A stretch of 64,000 bases of DNA from an uncultured Pelosinus sp. (GTDB lineage: Bacteria > Bacillota > Negativicutes > Sporomusales > Acetonemataceae), in the NCBI GenBank assembly GCA_900542835.1, contig UQPB01000004.1, positions 54,879-118,878 on the forward strand, read 5' to 3'. Position 1 is the first letter of the stretch. Each line of letters begins with the position of its first letter. Below the pieces are notes generated by a model. That model worked only from the letters and a program-made list of their open reading frames with translations. It did not search any database and was not told the origin of the DNA. Both the position numbers and the translations under genes were made by a program. Shown in pieces: positions 51,689-60,277 of the stretch.

Positions 51689-52289
51689 AGCAAAAAATAT
51701 TGGTTATCGTTACAACAAAGGGCCATGGATATTAAAAGACGTTTCGCTGGCTATCAGTGAGGGCGAGAGGGTTGGCTTGGTTGGCCCGTCCGGATACGGT
51801 AAAAGCACATTATCCAAGATCTTGTCGGGGTATATAGAACCGGTATCCGGAGAGGTGCTGCTTGATGGCAAAGTGCTGGCTGAAGAAGGCTACAGCCCGG
51901 TTCAGTTGATTTATCAACATCCGGAAAAGGCGATAAACCCTTTGTGGCGTATGAAGGAGACTTTAAACGAAGGCTGGATTCCTGATCAAAATACACTTGC
52001 CGCCATCGGTATTGAACAAGGCTGGCTTGAACGGTGGCCCAGCGAATTATCCGGCGGAGAAATGCAGCGTTTCTGCATTGCCCGGGTACTTGGGCCACAG
52101 ACAAGATTTCTCATTGCTGATGAAATGAGTACCATGCTTGATGTGATTACTCAGGCTCAAATATGGGAACTAATGCTTCGGATTGTTGAAGAACGTCGCA
52201 TGGGGCTGATCGTGGTTACCCACAATGCGGCACTGGCGCAAAAAGTATGCACGCGGATCATTTCTTTGCCCGAAATTAATCAACTGTAG
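51678..52289 (+). CDS. ABC ATPase, NikE/DppF type (short)
   Basis: 203 residues: Walker A GPSGYGKST, signature LSGGEMQR, Walker B FLIADEMST and THN switch His. All core motifs are present, but it lacks the C-terminal extension usual in DppF/OppF (about 260-330). It is the heterodimer partner of the preceding ATPase. GGGGAGG upstream. Confidence 0.93.
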   Translation: MLLEAKNIGYRYNKGPWILKDVSLAISEGERVGLVGPSGYGKSTLSKILSGYIEPVSGEVLLDGKVLAEEGYSPVQLIYQHPEKAINPLWRMKETLNEGWIPDQNTLAAIGIEQGWLERWPSELSGGEMQRFCIARVLGPQTRFLIADEMSTMLDVITQAQIWELMLRIVEERRMGLIVVTHNAALAQKVCTRIISLPEINQL

Positions 52290-52319
52290 CTTTCTGCAAA
52301 TTGAACAGGAGGGATAAGT

Positions 52320-53015
52320 ATGGACAGGCCAGAACCGGTTTATGCTGCCTGGGTGAAGGACACGGCTGGCGAAAAGGAAATGGAAGAAAGACACCGTCCC
52401 GGCTGGAAGGCTGTGATTAAAGCGATGCGTGAACAGCAGCTGACAAATGCAAGTGTTCTCGATTTCGGTTGCAATCAGGGCGGCTTCTTACGGTATTTGT
52501 ACGAGAGCAAACCCTTTAGAAAAGGAACAGGTATCGACCTTGGTGCAACGTCGATTGCCCTTGCCGCGGAACGCTGCGGCAATCTTCCGCTTCGCTACGT
52601 GGTTACCGGTTCTCCCGAGAGACTCAGCGACAAATTCGATCTTGCTTTTAGTCTTTCAGTACTGTATCTGATTGGCGATCTGGCTGAACATGCCGCAAAA
52701 ATCAGGCAATCACTCCAACCGGGCGGCGTATATTACGCCACCTATACGGATTATCACGATAATCCAAGTGCGGCCTACTTTCTGGAGACGATTTTACGGG
52801 ACAGTGTGCTCAGGCCTAACCTGCATACAATCGATGCAATTGCCGGCGCTTTTTTTGCGGAAGGATTTCAGATTAGTATCCAAAAACTAATTCCTGACGA
52901 TTTTGTCGAGCTGCTGCCTCGACACAAATATATTCTGAACAACGCAGACTACATTAGGGCCAGATACGAAGCGACCTATCTGTTTCGCTTTGCTTTGACC
53001 GGTTTTGCCAAATAG
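52320..53015 (+). CDS. SAM-dependent class I methyltransferase
   Basis: 231 residues. Motif I VLDFGCNQGGFLRYL binds SAM; LAFSLSVLYLIGD and SLQPGGVYYATYTDY follow in order. ATG after AGGAGGGA, 30 nt from the ATPase stop, so it is the last gene of the import operon. It resembles no specific characterised enzyme I can name. Position suggests it modifies the imported compound or a metallophore; this is inference. Confidence 0.85.
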   Translation: MDRPEPVYAAWVKDTAGEKEMEERHRPGWKAVIKAMREQQLTNASVLDFGCNQGGFLRYLYESKPFRKGTGIDLGATSIALAAERCGNLPLRYVVTGSPERLSDKFDLAFSLSVLYLIGDLAEHAAKIRQSLQPGGVYYATYTDYHDNPSAAYFLETILRDSVLRPNLHTIDAIAGAFFAEGFQISIQKLIPDDFVELLPRHKYILNNADYIRARYEATYLFRFALTGFAK

Positions 53016-53028
53016 CAGTTGGTAAAAC

Positions 53029-53070
53029 ACAGCCAAGGGTTGGCATAAGGCCGCCCTTGGCTGTATTTTT
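53029..53070 (+). terminator. Terminator of the porin/ABC/methyltransferase operon
   Basis: ACAGCCAAGGG (53029-53039) pairs perfectly with CCCTTGGCTGT (53054-53064), then ATTTTTAT. Confidence 0.88.
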
Positions 53071-53171
53071 ATCGCTATCTTTGATTTGCCGTTGCAGCGG
53101 AGCAGAACTGGTTTTTCCATCCCGCTCAGCACCTTACTACCTGTTTTAGAGCGTCTGCTATACGGCCGTGC

Positions 53172-54014
53172 TTACAGCAACTTTTGAATAGTTGGCAGCA
53201 TAATTAGTAGGCCTAACAGGATAAAAAGCAGGCCGCTGACCAGATTGATCAAGCTAACAGAGCGTCTGGTTTTTATCTGCCTATTAGGGTGGTCAGCCTT
53301 GCTTTTGATCAGCCAAATCAGCGTAGCTATCACTAACAGTGTCAGCCCCATCCCCAGGGCAAAGGCTGCTACCAGCAGCAGTCCTTTGACAACCATATTT
53401 GCAGTTATACAATAAATAAACATGACCGCGGCGAGTGGGCAGGGAACAATACCTATCGACAGGATAATCCAGGCGGGATGTAGCGTCTGCATGTTTTTGC
53501 CGGTTTGACTGGAGTCATAGTTGGAATTACCTCTAAGAAGCTGCAGGCCGGCCAGTATCAAGATTACACCAGAAGCAACCTGCATCCATAGATACAGGGC
53601 TCCCATTGCTCCCGGTAAATATTTTCCGACAAAATAAAAGATAGAGGATACAATGGCAACCGCGCTGAACGCATGCAGCAATGTGGCGCCTATAGCAACA
53701 AGAGCAATGTCCTTAAACTGGCGCTGTTGGGTTAGAAGCCAACCGGTTATAATCGATTTGCCATGCCCCGGGCCAAGAGCATGAAGCGATCCGTATAGAA
53801 ACGAAGATGTCAGCAACGCCATAAACAGCTTAGGGTTGTACTGATCGCGCAATATTGTAATATTGCTGAAGGCAGCTTTATTATATTTCGACTGCATTTT
53901 TATCACCCAATACATTAGCTGATCTCCGGCAGTCCAGTAAACAGCGGCTAAAAGCAGAAGCAGTGAGAATGGTGCAATAAAACTGGATTTATATTCTCTG
54001 ATATCAATTATCAT
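53172..54014 (-). CDS. NicO/RcnA-family nickel/cobalt transporter
   Basis: 280 residues, about six to seven helices. The metal-site motif LHALGPGHGK and a second histidine segment LLHAFSAVAIV are present, with IGIVPCPLAAVMF later. NicO proteins move Ni or Co, in either direction in different members. ATG 54014 starts 11 nt inside the DUF1007 gene with GGGGAGGAATC upstream; a longer frame to 54161 is rejected. It converges on the methyltransferase gene. Confidence 0.9.
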   Translation of the reverse strand: MIIDIREYKSSFIAPFSLLLLLAAVYWTAGDQLMYWVIKMQSKYNKAAFSNITILRDQYNPKLFMALLTSSFLYGSLHALGPGHGKSIITGWLLTQQRQFKDIALVAIGATLLHAFSAVAIVSSIFYFVGKYLPGAMGALYLWMQVASGVILILAGLQLLRGNSNYDSSQTGKNMQTLHPAWIILSIGIVPCPLAAVMFIYCITANMVVKGLLLVAAFALGMGLTLLVIATLIWLIKSKADHPNRQIKTRRSVSLINLVSGLLFILLGLLIMLPTIQKLL

Positions 54015-54585
54015 GGCTGATTCCTCCCCGGTTAACGCGTATATTGATCCGGTCGCTATACTGCTCGTGAGTGCAGCGTAAAGACGGGAGGGAGCCGGCT
54101 GTTTGTGAGACGGTAAAGAATCCGGCGTTTGTTTCATAGGCGATAAAACTGGACGGATCATTAAACCAGATTTTAATCGTTTCTTTTACTGGCCGGTATA
54201 CTCCGATGGTAAAGGCGTATACCAGGCGTCCTTCGTTCACCGCCAGGCTTACTGCAGCGGGGGCTAATACCGCTGCCTTTGATCCATCGATTTCGACCTG
54301 GATATAGTGGTGAAGCTGTTCGGGGCGGGGAAAGCCTTCAAGCGCAAGGATTTCTTTTTGTTGTGAGCCATTTAGCGCGAGGGTCGTATTGATTGCCTCG
54401 GTCCCGACGAGCTCTAGCGTCGACATCGCGTCGAAGTGCCATCTCACGCTAAAAAAGGTGCAGATTTTGCCACTAAAGGCAAAGTGGGCTCTGGGTGTAA
54501 TAAAAATATGTGGATGGGCAGAGCTTGTAACGCTCCAGGAAAAAATGCCAATAAAAATTAACAGACAACAGAAGCGCTTTTGCAA
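54004..54585 (-). CDS. DUF1007 periplasmic protein
   Basis: 193 residues. A signal peptide ends near SSAHP, giving a mature N-terminus HPHIF that could bind metal, as in the N-terminal amino/His sites of metal proteins. DUF1007 genes usually sit beside NicO-type genes, as here, with coupled translation. TTG start after ACGGAGG. Function unknown; a nickel/cobalt periplasmic partner is likely. Confidence 0.85.
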   Translation of the reverse strand: MQKRFCCLLIFIGIFSWSVTSSAHPHIFITPRAHFAFSGKICTFFSVRWHFDAMSTLELVGTEAINTTLALNGSQQKEILALEGFPRPEQLHHYIQVEIDGSKAAVLAPAAVSLAVNEGRLVYAFTIGVYRPVKETIKIWFNDPSSFIAYETNAGFFTVSQTAGSLPSLRCTHEQYSDRINIRVNRGGISHDN

Positions 54586-54728
54586 GACAGTTACCTCCGT
54601 GAAGCCGGTTTAGCAGATAACTAACCACTAACACAATTATATGTGAATGACAATTAATAATATTCTTCTTTAGGATTGAAGCTAAACTGCTATTTGTCCG
54701 AGGAATACTGCAGGGAGCAGCAGTAGCA

Positions 54729-55766
54729 TCAATTAGCCAATAATTCTGTTACGACATCGGCTATGATTTCGATCGCATGGATCACCTCTTCTTTCGTATT
54801 ATGCTGGCAACCCATTTCCAGCAACAAAGCATGGGGATGAAGGTGTTGATTATATCGCCATTCTACTACATCAACTCCCAGGGACACTCCCGGATAATTC
54901 TGATTAAGTTTAGCATCAATGGCCTTGGCAAATGTCAGATTCTGCTCCCACTGCGGTTGCTCCAATCCCTCTTGTCCTTTGCCAACGATGAACAGAACCC
55001 GTGCTACCGCGACACCCTCGATAACAGTTGTCGTTTCTTCCCGCACACCGGCATTCCGGTGAATATCAAATAACGCTTGTAATGAAGGAAACTCCTGATT
55101 CATTTGCTTTACGGCATTCTCCGATTTATTATAAGCTCTCATAAAACTGGGATAGTCGTGTATGTCTGTATTTTGAATTGCGCTAATGCCATGCTTGGCG
55201 AAACGCTCAACCATCGCCTCGCCGACAGCGATGATGTCGCCGCGCTGTCCGCCGGGGGCGTGAGTTACCCCGGAATTAGGAAGAAACGACTCGGAGGTAT
55301 GCGTGTGGTAAATTCCCACTAAGGGTTTACTCGGAATGGGAACCGGCGTTAGTTTTCGGCTGATCGGATTAAGCCTGGGACGTACCACGGCAGAATGCTG
55401 GCTTTCTTTCCACAAGGCCATGGTGGGGATTTTAACGCTGAGCAGAGACCGGCTATCTGTAATGTCGACTTCGGTGAACAACAGAACAATGTAACGCAGC
55501 AGGGAAGGACTGTCAACGAGCGGTCTTTTTACCGGATGCGGAGGCTCTACACCTTGCAGTCTGTAAAATCCCATTGACAATATATCATACCACTGTAAGC
55601 CGAAGCTTTTGACTGTTTGGTTAAATGGTAATGTGGTTGCGTTTGGCATGGCATCATTCATCCGAACATAGAACAGGAGCAACAACAGTGCTCCTGTCAG
55701 CAGCGCAGCTCTAAGCCAATATCCGGTTGTTCGCCGATAGCGTTTCTGCTGGAGTCTTTTTACCAT
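54729..55766 (-). CDS. spoIIP: Stage II sporulation protein P
   Basis: 345 residues: an N-terminal helix (about 20-36) and a C-terminal amidase/endopeptidase domain with VGIYHTHTSESF and a late ALLLEMGCQHNT, family ligands. With SpoIID and SpoIIM it drives engulfment by cutting peptidoglycan. ATG 55766 follows GGAGGTG; a GTG two codons earlier overlaps the SD. No gpr gene is next to it, unlike B. subtilis. spoIIM is about 4.5 kb away; spoIID is not seen. Confidence 0.95.
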   Translation of the reverse strand: MVKRLQQKRYRRTTGYWLRAALLTGALLLLLFYVRMNDAMPNATTLPFNQTVKSFGLQWYDILSMGFYRLQGVEPPHPVKRPLVDSPSLLRYIVLLFTEVDITDSRSLLSVKIPTMALWKESQHSAVVRPRLNPISRKLTPVPIPSKPLVGIYHTHTSESFLPNSGVTHAPGGQRGDIIAVGEAMVERFAKHGISAIQNTDIHDYPSFMRAYNKSENAVKQMNQEFPSLQALFDIHRNAGVREETTTVIEGVAVARVLFIVGKGQEGLEQPQWEQNLTFAKAIDAKLNQNYPGVSLGVDVVEWRYNQHLHPHALLLEMGCQHNTKEEVIHAIEIIADVVTELLAN

Positions 55767-56091
55767 TGACACCTCCGACTCGATTGTTGTGAAGTTAATT
55801 TATATATACTAATTTTCAACAACTGGTATGACAAGCTGTTGGTATTTTTTGAGAATAATATTAATTAACAATAAAACTAATTAATAAAAAGATCTCTGCC
55901 TTCATTAAACCTGACCGTTCCCGGAACCGTATATCACTATCAGCCGGCGGTAATGATTCTGCCTAAAGTTGAATCGGCATTCTTGTGCCTGATAGCAGCC
56001 TTTGCCATGATGTGCTACAATAGAGATAGTCTGGCCGCGGCGTTCCCGCGCCGGTCAGGTCGAACATGCAGCTTGCAAAGGAGAATGCGTC
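55767..56091. other. Divergent spoIIP / thioesterase intergenic region
   Basis: For spoIIP (minus), TTGTCA (55834-55829), 17-nt spacer, TAGTAT (55811-55806). For the thioesterase (plus), an extended -10 TGCTACAAT (56013-56021). AT-rich DNA lies between; no other feature seen. Confidence 0.45.
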
Positions 56092-56562
56092 ATGAAGAAG
56101 TCATCGTCCGATTCGCGGATCGTGATCAGTCAGGTGATGATGCCCAGCCAGGCAAATGTGGCCGGCAATGTTCACGGCGGCGAAATTATTAAATTGATGG
56201 ATTCGACCGCGTATGCCGCTGCTCGCCGCTATGCCCGTTCCAATGTGGTAACCGCAAGGGTGGATGAACTGGAGTTTCATCTGCCGATTTTTATCGGTGA
56301 TCTGGTGATTTGCACCGGTCAAGTGGTATATGCGGGAAAATCCTCAATGGAAGTGGCCGTTAATGTCGATGTCGAGGATTTGGAAAGCGACGGCCGCAAG
56401 CGGGCGCTGTCCGCTTTTTTTACCATGGTCGCACTGGATAAGAAGGGGCGGCCGAATATGGTGCCGGAATTGTTATTGGATACTGAAGCGGAGAAGGCGG
56501 CTTTTGAGGAAGGCAAGCGGCGGTATGAAGCACATAAGCTGAAAAAGAGAAGCGGCAAGTAG
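56092..56562 (+). CDS. Hotdog-fold acyl-CoA thioesterase (YciA/BACH type)
   Basis: 156 residues. Conserved NVAGNVHGGEIIKLMDSTAY includes the catalytic region, and VVTARVDELEFHLPIFIGDLV follows. Hydrolyses acyl-CoA to acid and CoA. ATG after AAAGGAG. Chain-length preference cannot be read. Confidence 0.92.
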   Translation: MKKSSSDSRIVISQVMMPSQANVAGNVHGGEIIKLMDSTAYAAARRYARSNVVTARVDELEFHLPIFIGDLVICTGQVVYAGKSSMEVAVNVDVEDLESDGRKRALSAFFTMVALDKKGRPNMVPELLLDTEAEKAAFEEGKRRYEAHKLKKRSGK

Positions 56563-56641
56563 CCGCTATCTTGTCTTTGGGGCTTTAGGTGTCGCCCACA
56601 GCGTGATTCGCGTTTTAGCGGTGCAAAACAGTCCCCTCTGT

Positions 56642-56690
56642 CCCGTCGTCAAACTCCGGTTTCTCTCCGGACTGGCCGCGGGCTTTTTTT
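56642..56690 (+). terminator. Terminator after the thioesterase gene
   Basis: CCGG...CCGG with outer CCCG/CGCGGG pairing, then seven T (56684-56690). Confidence 0.55.
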
Positions 56691-56789
56691 GTGTTTTTCC
56701 TGTAAATGCCATTGGTAGTCTGGCAGGAATTATTAGCAGAGAAAGGAATACTCTAGGTAATAGCGATAGTACGGCCGGGAGGTTTTGTC

Positions 56790-57488
56790 ATGCTCAGACT
56801 GCCTGTACACAAGCGGGTAACAATCCTGGTCGGCGAGTTTGGCAGTGGCAAGACCGAACTCGCTGTTCACTATTCCTTAGCGCTGGCGGAGCGGGGACTG
56901 AAAACCGCCCTTATCGATTTTGATATCGCCAAACCCTGTTTCCGCGTCAGGGAGAAGCGGGACTGGCTGGAGAGCCGTGGCATCCAGGTGGCGGCGCCGG
57001 AGCCGCGGCTGGCTTCCTCCGGGTTGCCGCTGCTGCCGCCAGATGTGCAGAGGCTCCTTAGCGACGACAGCTTCCAGGTAGTGATGGATGTTGGCGGCGG
57101 CGATTCAGCGGTCGCTCTGGGACAATTACGACCGCAGCTGGAGCAAGCCGGCTATGACGCGCTGCTGGTTGTCAATACACTGCGGCCATTTACCGCCGAC
57201 TGTGACGGTATCGTCAATAGCCTGCGGCGGATCGAGCAGGTATCACGGCTGAAGCTGACCGGACTGCTGGCAAACAGCAATCTAGCGGCGCAAACAACAG
57301 TGGCGCATGTCGAAGCCGGCCTGACGGTTGTCCGGCAGGCTGCCGAATATCTGCAGCTGCCGGTGCGAGCGGTTACTGCGCCTGTTTGGCTTGCCGGCCG
57401 GATAAAGACGGCAGCGCCGCTGCTTTGGCTCGAGCCGTGCACGTGCTACCCCTGGATGGAGCAGGCCGCTTTTGATTGTCCGCGTTAA
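56790..57488 (+). CDS. P-loop NTP-binding protein of unknown function
   Basis: 232 residues. Walker A GEFGSGKTE near residue 15, then ALIDFDIAKPCFRVRE, and MDVGGGDSAVALGQ like the Asp/Gly switch of SIMIBI/MinD-type NTPases. It resembles CobQ/ParA-fold ATPases but is no known member. GGGAGG upstream. It runs into the NUDIX gene 20 nt later. Confidence 0.75.
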   Translation: MLRLPVHKRVTILVGEFGSGKTELAVHYSLALAERGLKTALIDFDIAKPCFRVREKRDWLESRGIQVAAPEPRLASSGLPLLPPDVQRLLSDDSFQVVMDVGGGDSAVALGQLRPQLEQAGYDALLVVNTLRPFTADCDGIVNSLRRIEQVSRLKLTGLLANSNLAAQTTVAHVEAGLTVVRQAAEYLQLPVRAVTAPVWLAGRIKTAAPLLWLEPCTCYPWMEQAAFDCPR

Positions 57489-57508
57489 CGAAAAGATGGA
57501 GGATTAGT

Positions 57509-58054
57509 ATGCAGCAAATTAACACTGAGCTGACAGAGAAGCCTGTGGCAACGGAGCGGGTTTATGACGGGGCGATGATCAGCGTCCGCCGTGATACGGT
57601 GCTGCTGCCCAACGGCAGACAGGCAGGCCGCGAAGTCGTGGAGCATCCCGGCGCGGTAGCGATTGTTCCGGTCACTGCTGACGGTAACATAATTATGGTA
57701 AGGCAGTTTCGTCATCCTGTAGGCAAGCTGCTGCTGGAGATTCCTGCCGGCAAGCTGGACCGGGGCGAATGCCCGGACGACTGCGCCCGCCGTGAACTGG
57801 AGGAGGAAACCGGTTACCGGGCCGGGGAGCTGAGGCGGTTGACATCGATTTATACCGGGCCGGGCTTTACTGATGAAATTATTCATATTTATCTGGCCAC
57901 CGGGATGATCGCTGCGACGCAGCATCCCGATGAAGACGAGTTTCTGGCTGTCGAAACCTATGACCGGCAACAGCTTCAAGCCATGATTGCCAGTGGCGAA
58001 CTTCAGGATGCCAAAACGCTGGTTGGACTGCTATTGACGGAGAATCTGCGTTGA
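57509..58054 (+). CDS. NUDIX hydrolase, ADP-ribose pyrophosphatase type
   Basis: 181 residues. The NUDIX box is complete: GECPDDCARRELEEETG, with upstream GAVAIVPV and MVRQFRHP typical of ADP-ribose pyrophosphatases. ATG after TGGAGG; a longer frame inside the previous gene is rejected. Its stop overlaps the next start. Confidence 0.92.
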   Translation: MQQINTELTEKPVATERVYDGAMISVRRDTVLLPNGRQAGREVVEHPGAVAIVPVTADGNIIMVRQFRHPVGKLLLEIPAGKLDRGECPDDCARRELEEETGYRAGELRRLTSIYTGPGFTDEIIHIYLATGMIAATQHPDEDEFLAVETYDRQQLQAMIASGELQDAKTLVGLLLTENLR

Positions 58055-59238
58055 AATCATATTTTGCCGATTTACATATTCACGTAGGCTGCGCCGAAAA
58101 TGGCGCTTGGGTAAAGATCCCTTCTTCCCGGCGGCTGACTGTGCGCAATATTCTGCAGGAAGCGAAGAACCGCAAGGGAATTGACCTGATCGGGATTGTC
58201 GACTGCATGGCGCCGCCGGTGCTCGGGGACCTGCGCCGGCTGCAGGCGGAAGGCAGGCTTCTGCCACGGACTGGCGGCGGCTATTGCTTTGAAGGCAGTA
58301 CAACCTTACTGACCGGAGCGGAAATTGAAACGGTTGAAGCTAACGGCAAACAGTCGCATACCCTGATCTTTTTGCCTGACCTGGCGGCGATGGAAACGTT
58401 TGCCGCTACGATGGCAAAATATATCCGTAATATCGCCATCAGTACCCAGAACGCTCATATGCCGCTGGGGTCCCTGATTGATATTGCCACTGCTTTTGAA
58501 GCACTGATTATTCCCGCTCATATTTTTACGCCCCATAAGGGCCTCTACGGCGCCTGCACGCGGCGGCTGACACAGATTTTATCCGAACGGCAGATTAGCG
58601 CCATTGCCGGGGTTGAACTGGGACTGAGCGCGGATTCAACGATGGCTGACCGCATTGGCGAACTCGCTCCCTTCAGCTTTATGACCAATTCGGACGCACA
58701 TTCGCCGGATAAAATCGCCAGAGAATATAACCGCCTGCTGCTGGCGGAGCCGAGCTACCGGGAACTGGCCCTGGCCCTGGCGCGAAAAGACGGCCGGCAG
58801 ATTGAGGAAAACTATGGCCTTGACCCCCGTCTGGGCAAATATCATCGGACGCTCTGCGATGCCTGCGGCCATGTCGAAACCGAGAGTAAGACAGTGCTGC
58901 AGCTATGTCCCGCCTGCGGCAGCAAAAAGATTGTCCGCGGTGTGTTTGACCGGATTGACGATATTGCCGATTACAATCTGCCACGCCACCCCGCCTTTCG
59001 CAATCCCTATTTTTATCAGATCCCGCTCGCGTTTATACCCGGCGTCGGTAAAGCCGCGATTGAGCGTTTGCTGACCGTCTTTGGCACGGAGATGGCGGTG
59101 CTGCACCAGGCGGCGCCGCAGGCGCTGGCTGCAGTTGTCGGCGAAAAGACCGCAGCCGCGATTCTGGCGGCACGTTCCGGTGAGGCCCGCATTGCCGCCG
59201 GTGCCGGCGGCGTGTATGGCCGCATGCTGAAAATGTAA
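58051..59238 (+). CDS. EndoQ-like PHP-domain endonuclease
   Basis: 395 residues. PHP motifs DLHIHVG, GIVDCM, NAHMPLG, PAHIFTPH and TNSDAHSP in order; then a zinc finger (CDAC...CPAC, about residues 270-297) and a helix-hairpin-helix near the C-terminus (IPGVGKAAIERLL). This matches endonuclease Q, which nicks DNA 5' of deaminated bases (uracil, hypoxanthine) and AP sites. TTG start in the NUDIX overlap, after ACGGAG. Repair role is family inference. Confidence 0.9.
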   Translation: MKSYFADLHIHVGCAENGAWVKIPSSRRLTVRNILQEAKNRKGIDLIGIVDCMAPPVLGDLRRLQAEGRLLPRTGGGYCFEGSTTLLTGAEIETVEANGKQSHTLIFLPDLAAMETFAATMAKYIRNIAISTQNAHMPLGSLIDIATAFEALIIPAHIFTPHKGLYGACTRRLTQILSERQISAIAGVELGLSADSTMADRIGELAPFSFMTNSDAHSPDKIAREYNRLLLAEPSYRELALALARKDGRQIEENYGLDPRLGKYHRTLCDACGHVETESKTVLQLCPACGSKKIVRGVFDRIDDIADYNLPRHPAFRNPYFYQIPLAFIPGVGKAAIERLLTVFGTEMAVLHQAAPQALAAVVGEKTAAAILAARSGEARIAAGAGGVYGRMLKM

Positions 59239-59252
59239 CCGCAGTGGACATG

Positions 59253-59280
59253 TCATAATCGCTTTTACGCCGCATACACA
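59253..59280 (+). promoter_or_regulatory. Sigma-E promoter of spoIIM
   Basis: TCATAAT (59253-59259), 13-nt spacer, CATACACA (59273-59280), nearly exact to sigma-E KMATATT / CATACAMT. Confidence 0.75.
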
Positions 59281-59319
59281 TAAAGTATACAAGTCTACTT
59301 TATGCGGGAGGGGCGTACC

Positions 59320-59964
59320 TTGGATTATTTCCGGAAGAATCTGATTGCGTATATACGGGCGAATATCGTCGGCTACTTTTTTATTCTATTGCTGTTTGTC
59401 AGCGGCGTCGTTTTTGGCGCATTAGCGGTTAAAACCCTGCCGGGTGAGCAGAAAACCGAATTGATTGGTTATCTGCAGATCTTTTTTCAGGGGTTTTCGG
59501 CCTGGTCGGCCGAAGCCTGGAACGGAACCGATTTATTTGTCACCGTTTTGTTTAATCATGTCAAGACCCTCGGCTTGATCTGGCTGCTTGGGTTTACCGT
59601 CATCGGCGTGCCGCTGGTTTGGTTTATCGTTTTTACCCGCGGCTTTGTTATTGGCTTTACCGTCGGTTTTCTCGTCAATGAATACATTATGAAGGGACTG
59701 GCTTTTGCACTGGCTGCAGTACTGCCTCACAGCCTGATCAGCGTGCCGGCCGTGGTCGCCGCCGGTGTGGCGGCAACTTCTTTTTCCCTGTGGCTGGTGC
59801 GGCGCCGCCAGCATGCCAAGACGACTGTCGCCTACGAGGCGATTGGCTATTGCGGGCTTTGCCTGGGGCTGTTTCTGGTCTTGCTTGTGGCTTCGGTTAT
59901 CGAGGTCTATATATCCCCCCTGTTTATGAAACTGGTAGTAGCCATGTTATTTAAACAATCGTAA
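59320..59964 (+). CDS. spoIIM: Stage II sporulation protein M
   Basis: 214 residues, five to six helices. Conserved NHVKTLGLIWLLGFTVIGVP, LPHSLISVPAVV and C-terminal helix. In engulfment it anchors SpoIIP and SpoIID in the mother-cell membrane. GGGAGGGG lies 6 nt before TTG 59320, preferred to ATG 59302, which precedes the SD. Behind a sigma-E-like promoter. Confidence 0.94.
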   Translation: MDYFRKNLIAYIRANIVGYFFILLLFVSGVVFGALAVKTLPGEQKTELIGYLQIFFQGFSAWSAEAWNGTDLFVTVLFNHVKTLGLIWLLGFTVIGVPLVWFIVFTRGFVIGFTVGFLVNEYIMKGLAFALAAVLPHSLISVPAVVAAGVAATSFSLWLVRRRQHAKTTVAYEAIGYCGLCLGLFLVLLVASVIEVYISPLFMKLVVAMLFKQS

Positions 59965-60277
59965 ATAAGCCGGACGGGGCATAATCGGCGAATTTTTGAA
60001 TATGTATGTTATTAAGTTAAGAGCTACAGTAACGCGTTGCCAGTCGAAAAAATCTCTCGTCAGCTTGACTGGTTTTAGCTAATTCTCGCTTACCTTAGCA
60101 GCAAGTTGCGACATAATTATGATAATTTCATAAAAAATTGGATTTTTTGACAGGAAAACAAAGGAAATACTGCTTGGCCTGTTGAATTAACGGGGTAGAG
60201 CCCAGTTCCTGTACTCTTAATCTGGTATGATACGGCCCCGGAGCGACGGTTATTTGACGAGAAAAAGGGTGGGAAAG
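59965..60277. other. spoIIM-xerD intergenic region
   Basis: Holds copy 2 of the repeated element (60040-60104) and, before xerD, an extended -10 TGGTATGAT (60223-60231). A TTGACA at 60147 has no matching -10. Nothing else found. Confidence 0.5.
60040..60104 (+). repeat. Repeated structured element, copy 2
   Basis: CCAGTC (60040-60045) pairs with GACTGG (60067-60072), and the loop holds the same 21-nt sequence as 24713-24733. TTACCTTAGCAGC follows about 20 nt on, like TTACCTAGGCAAC in copy 1. Confidence 0.5.

Noticed and set aside
60040..60104. Hammerhead ribozyme on the minus strand
   Set aside because: CTGACGA is present but the paired GAAA core and stem II are absent.
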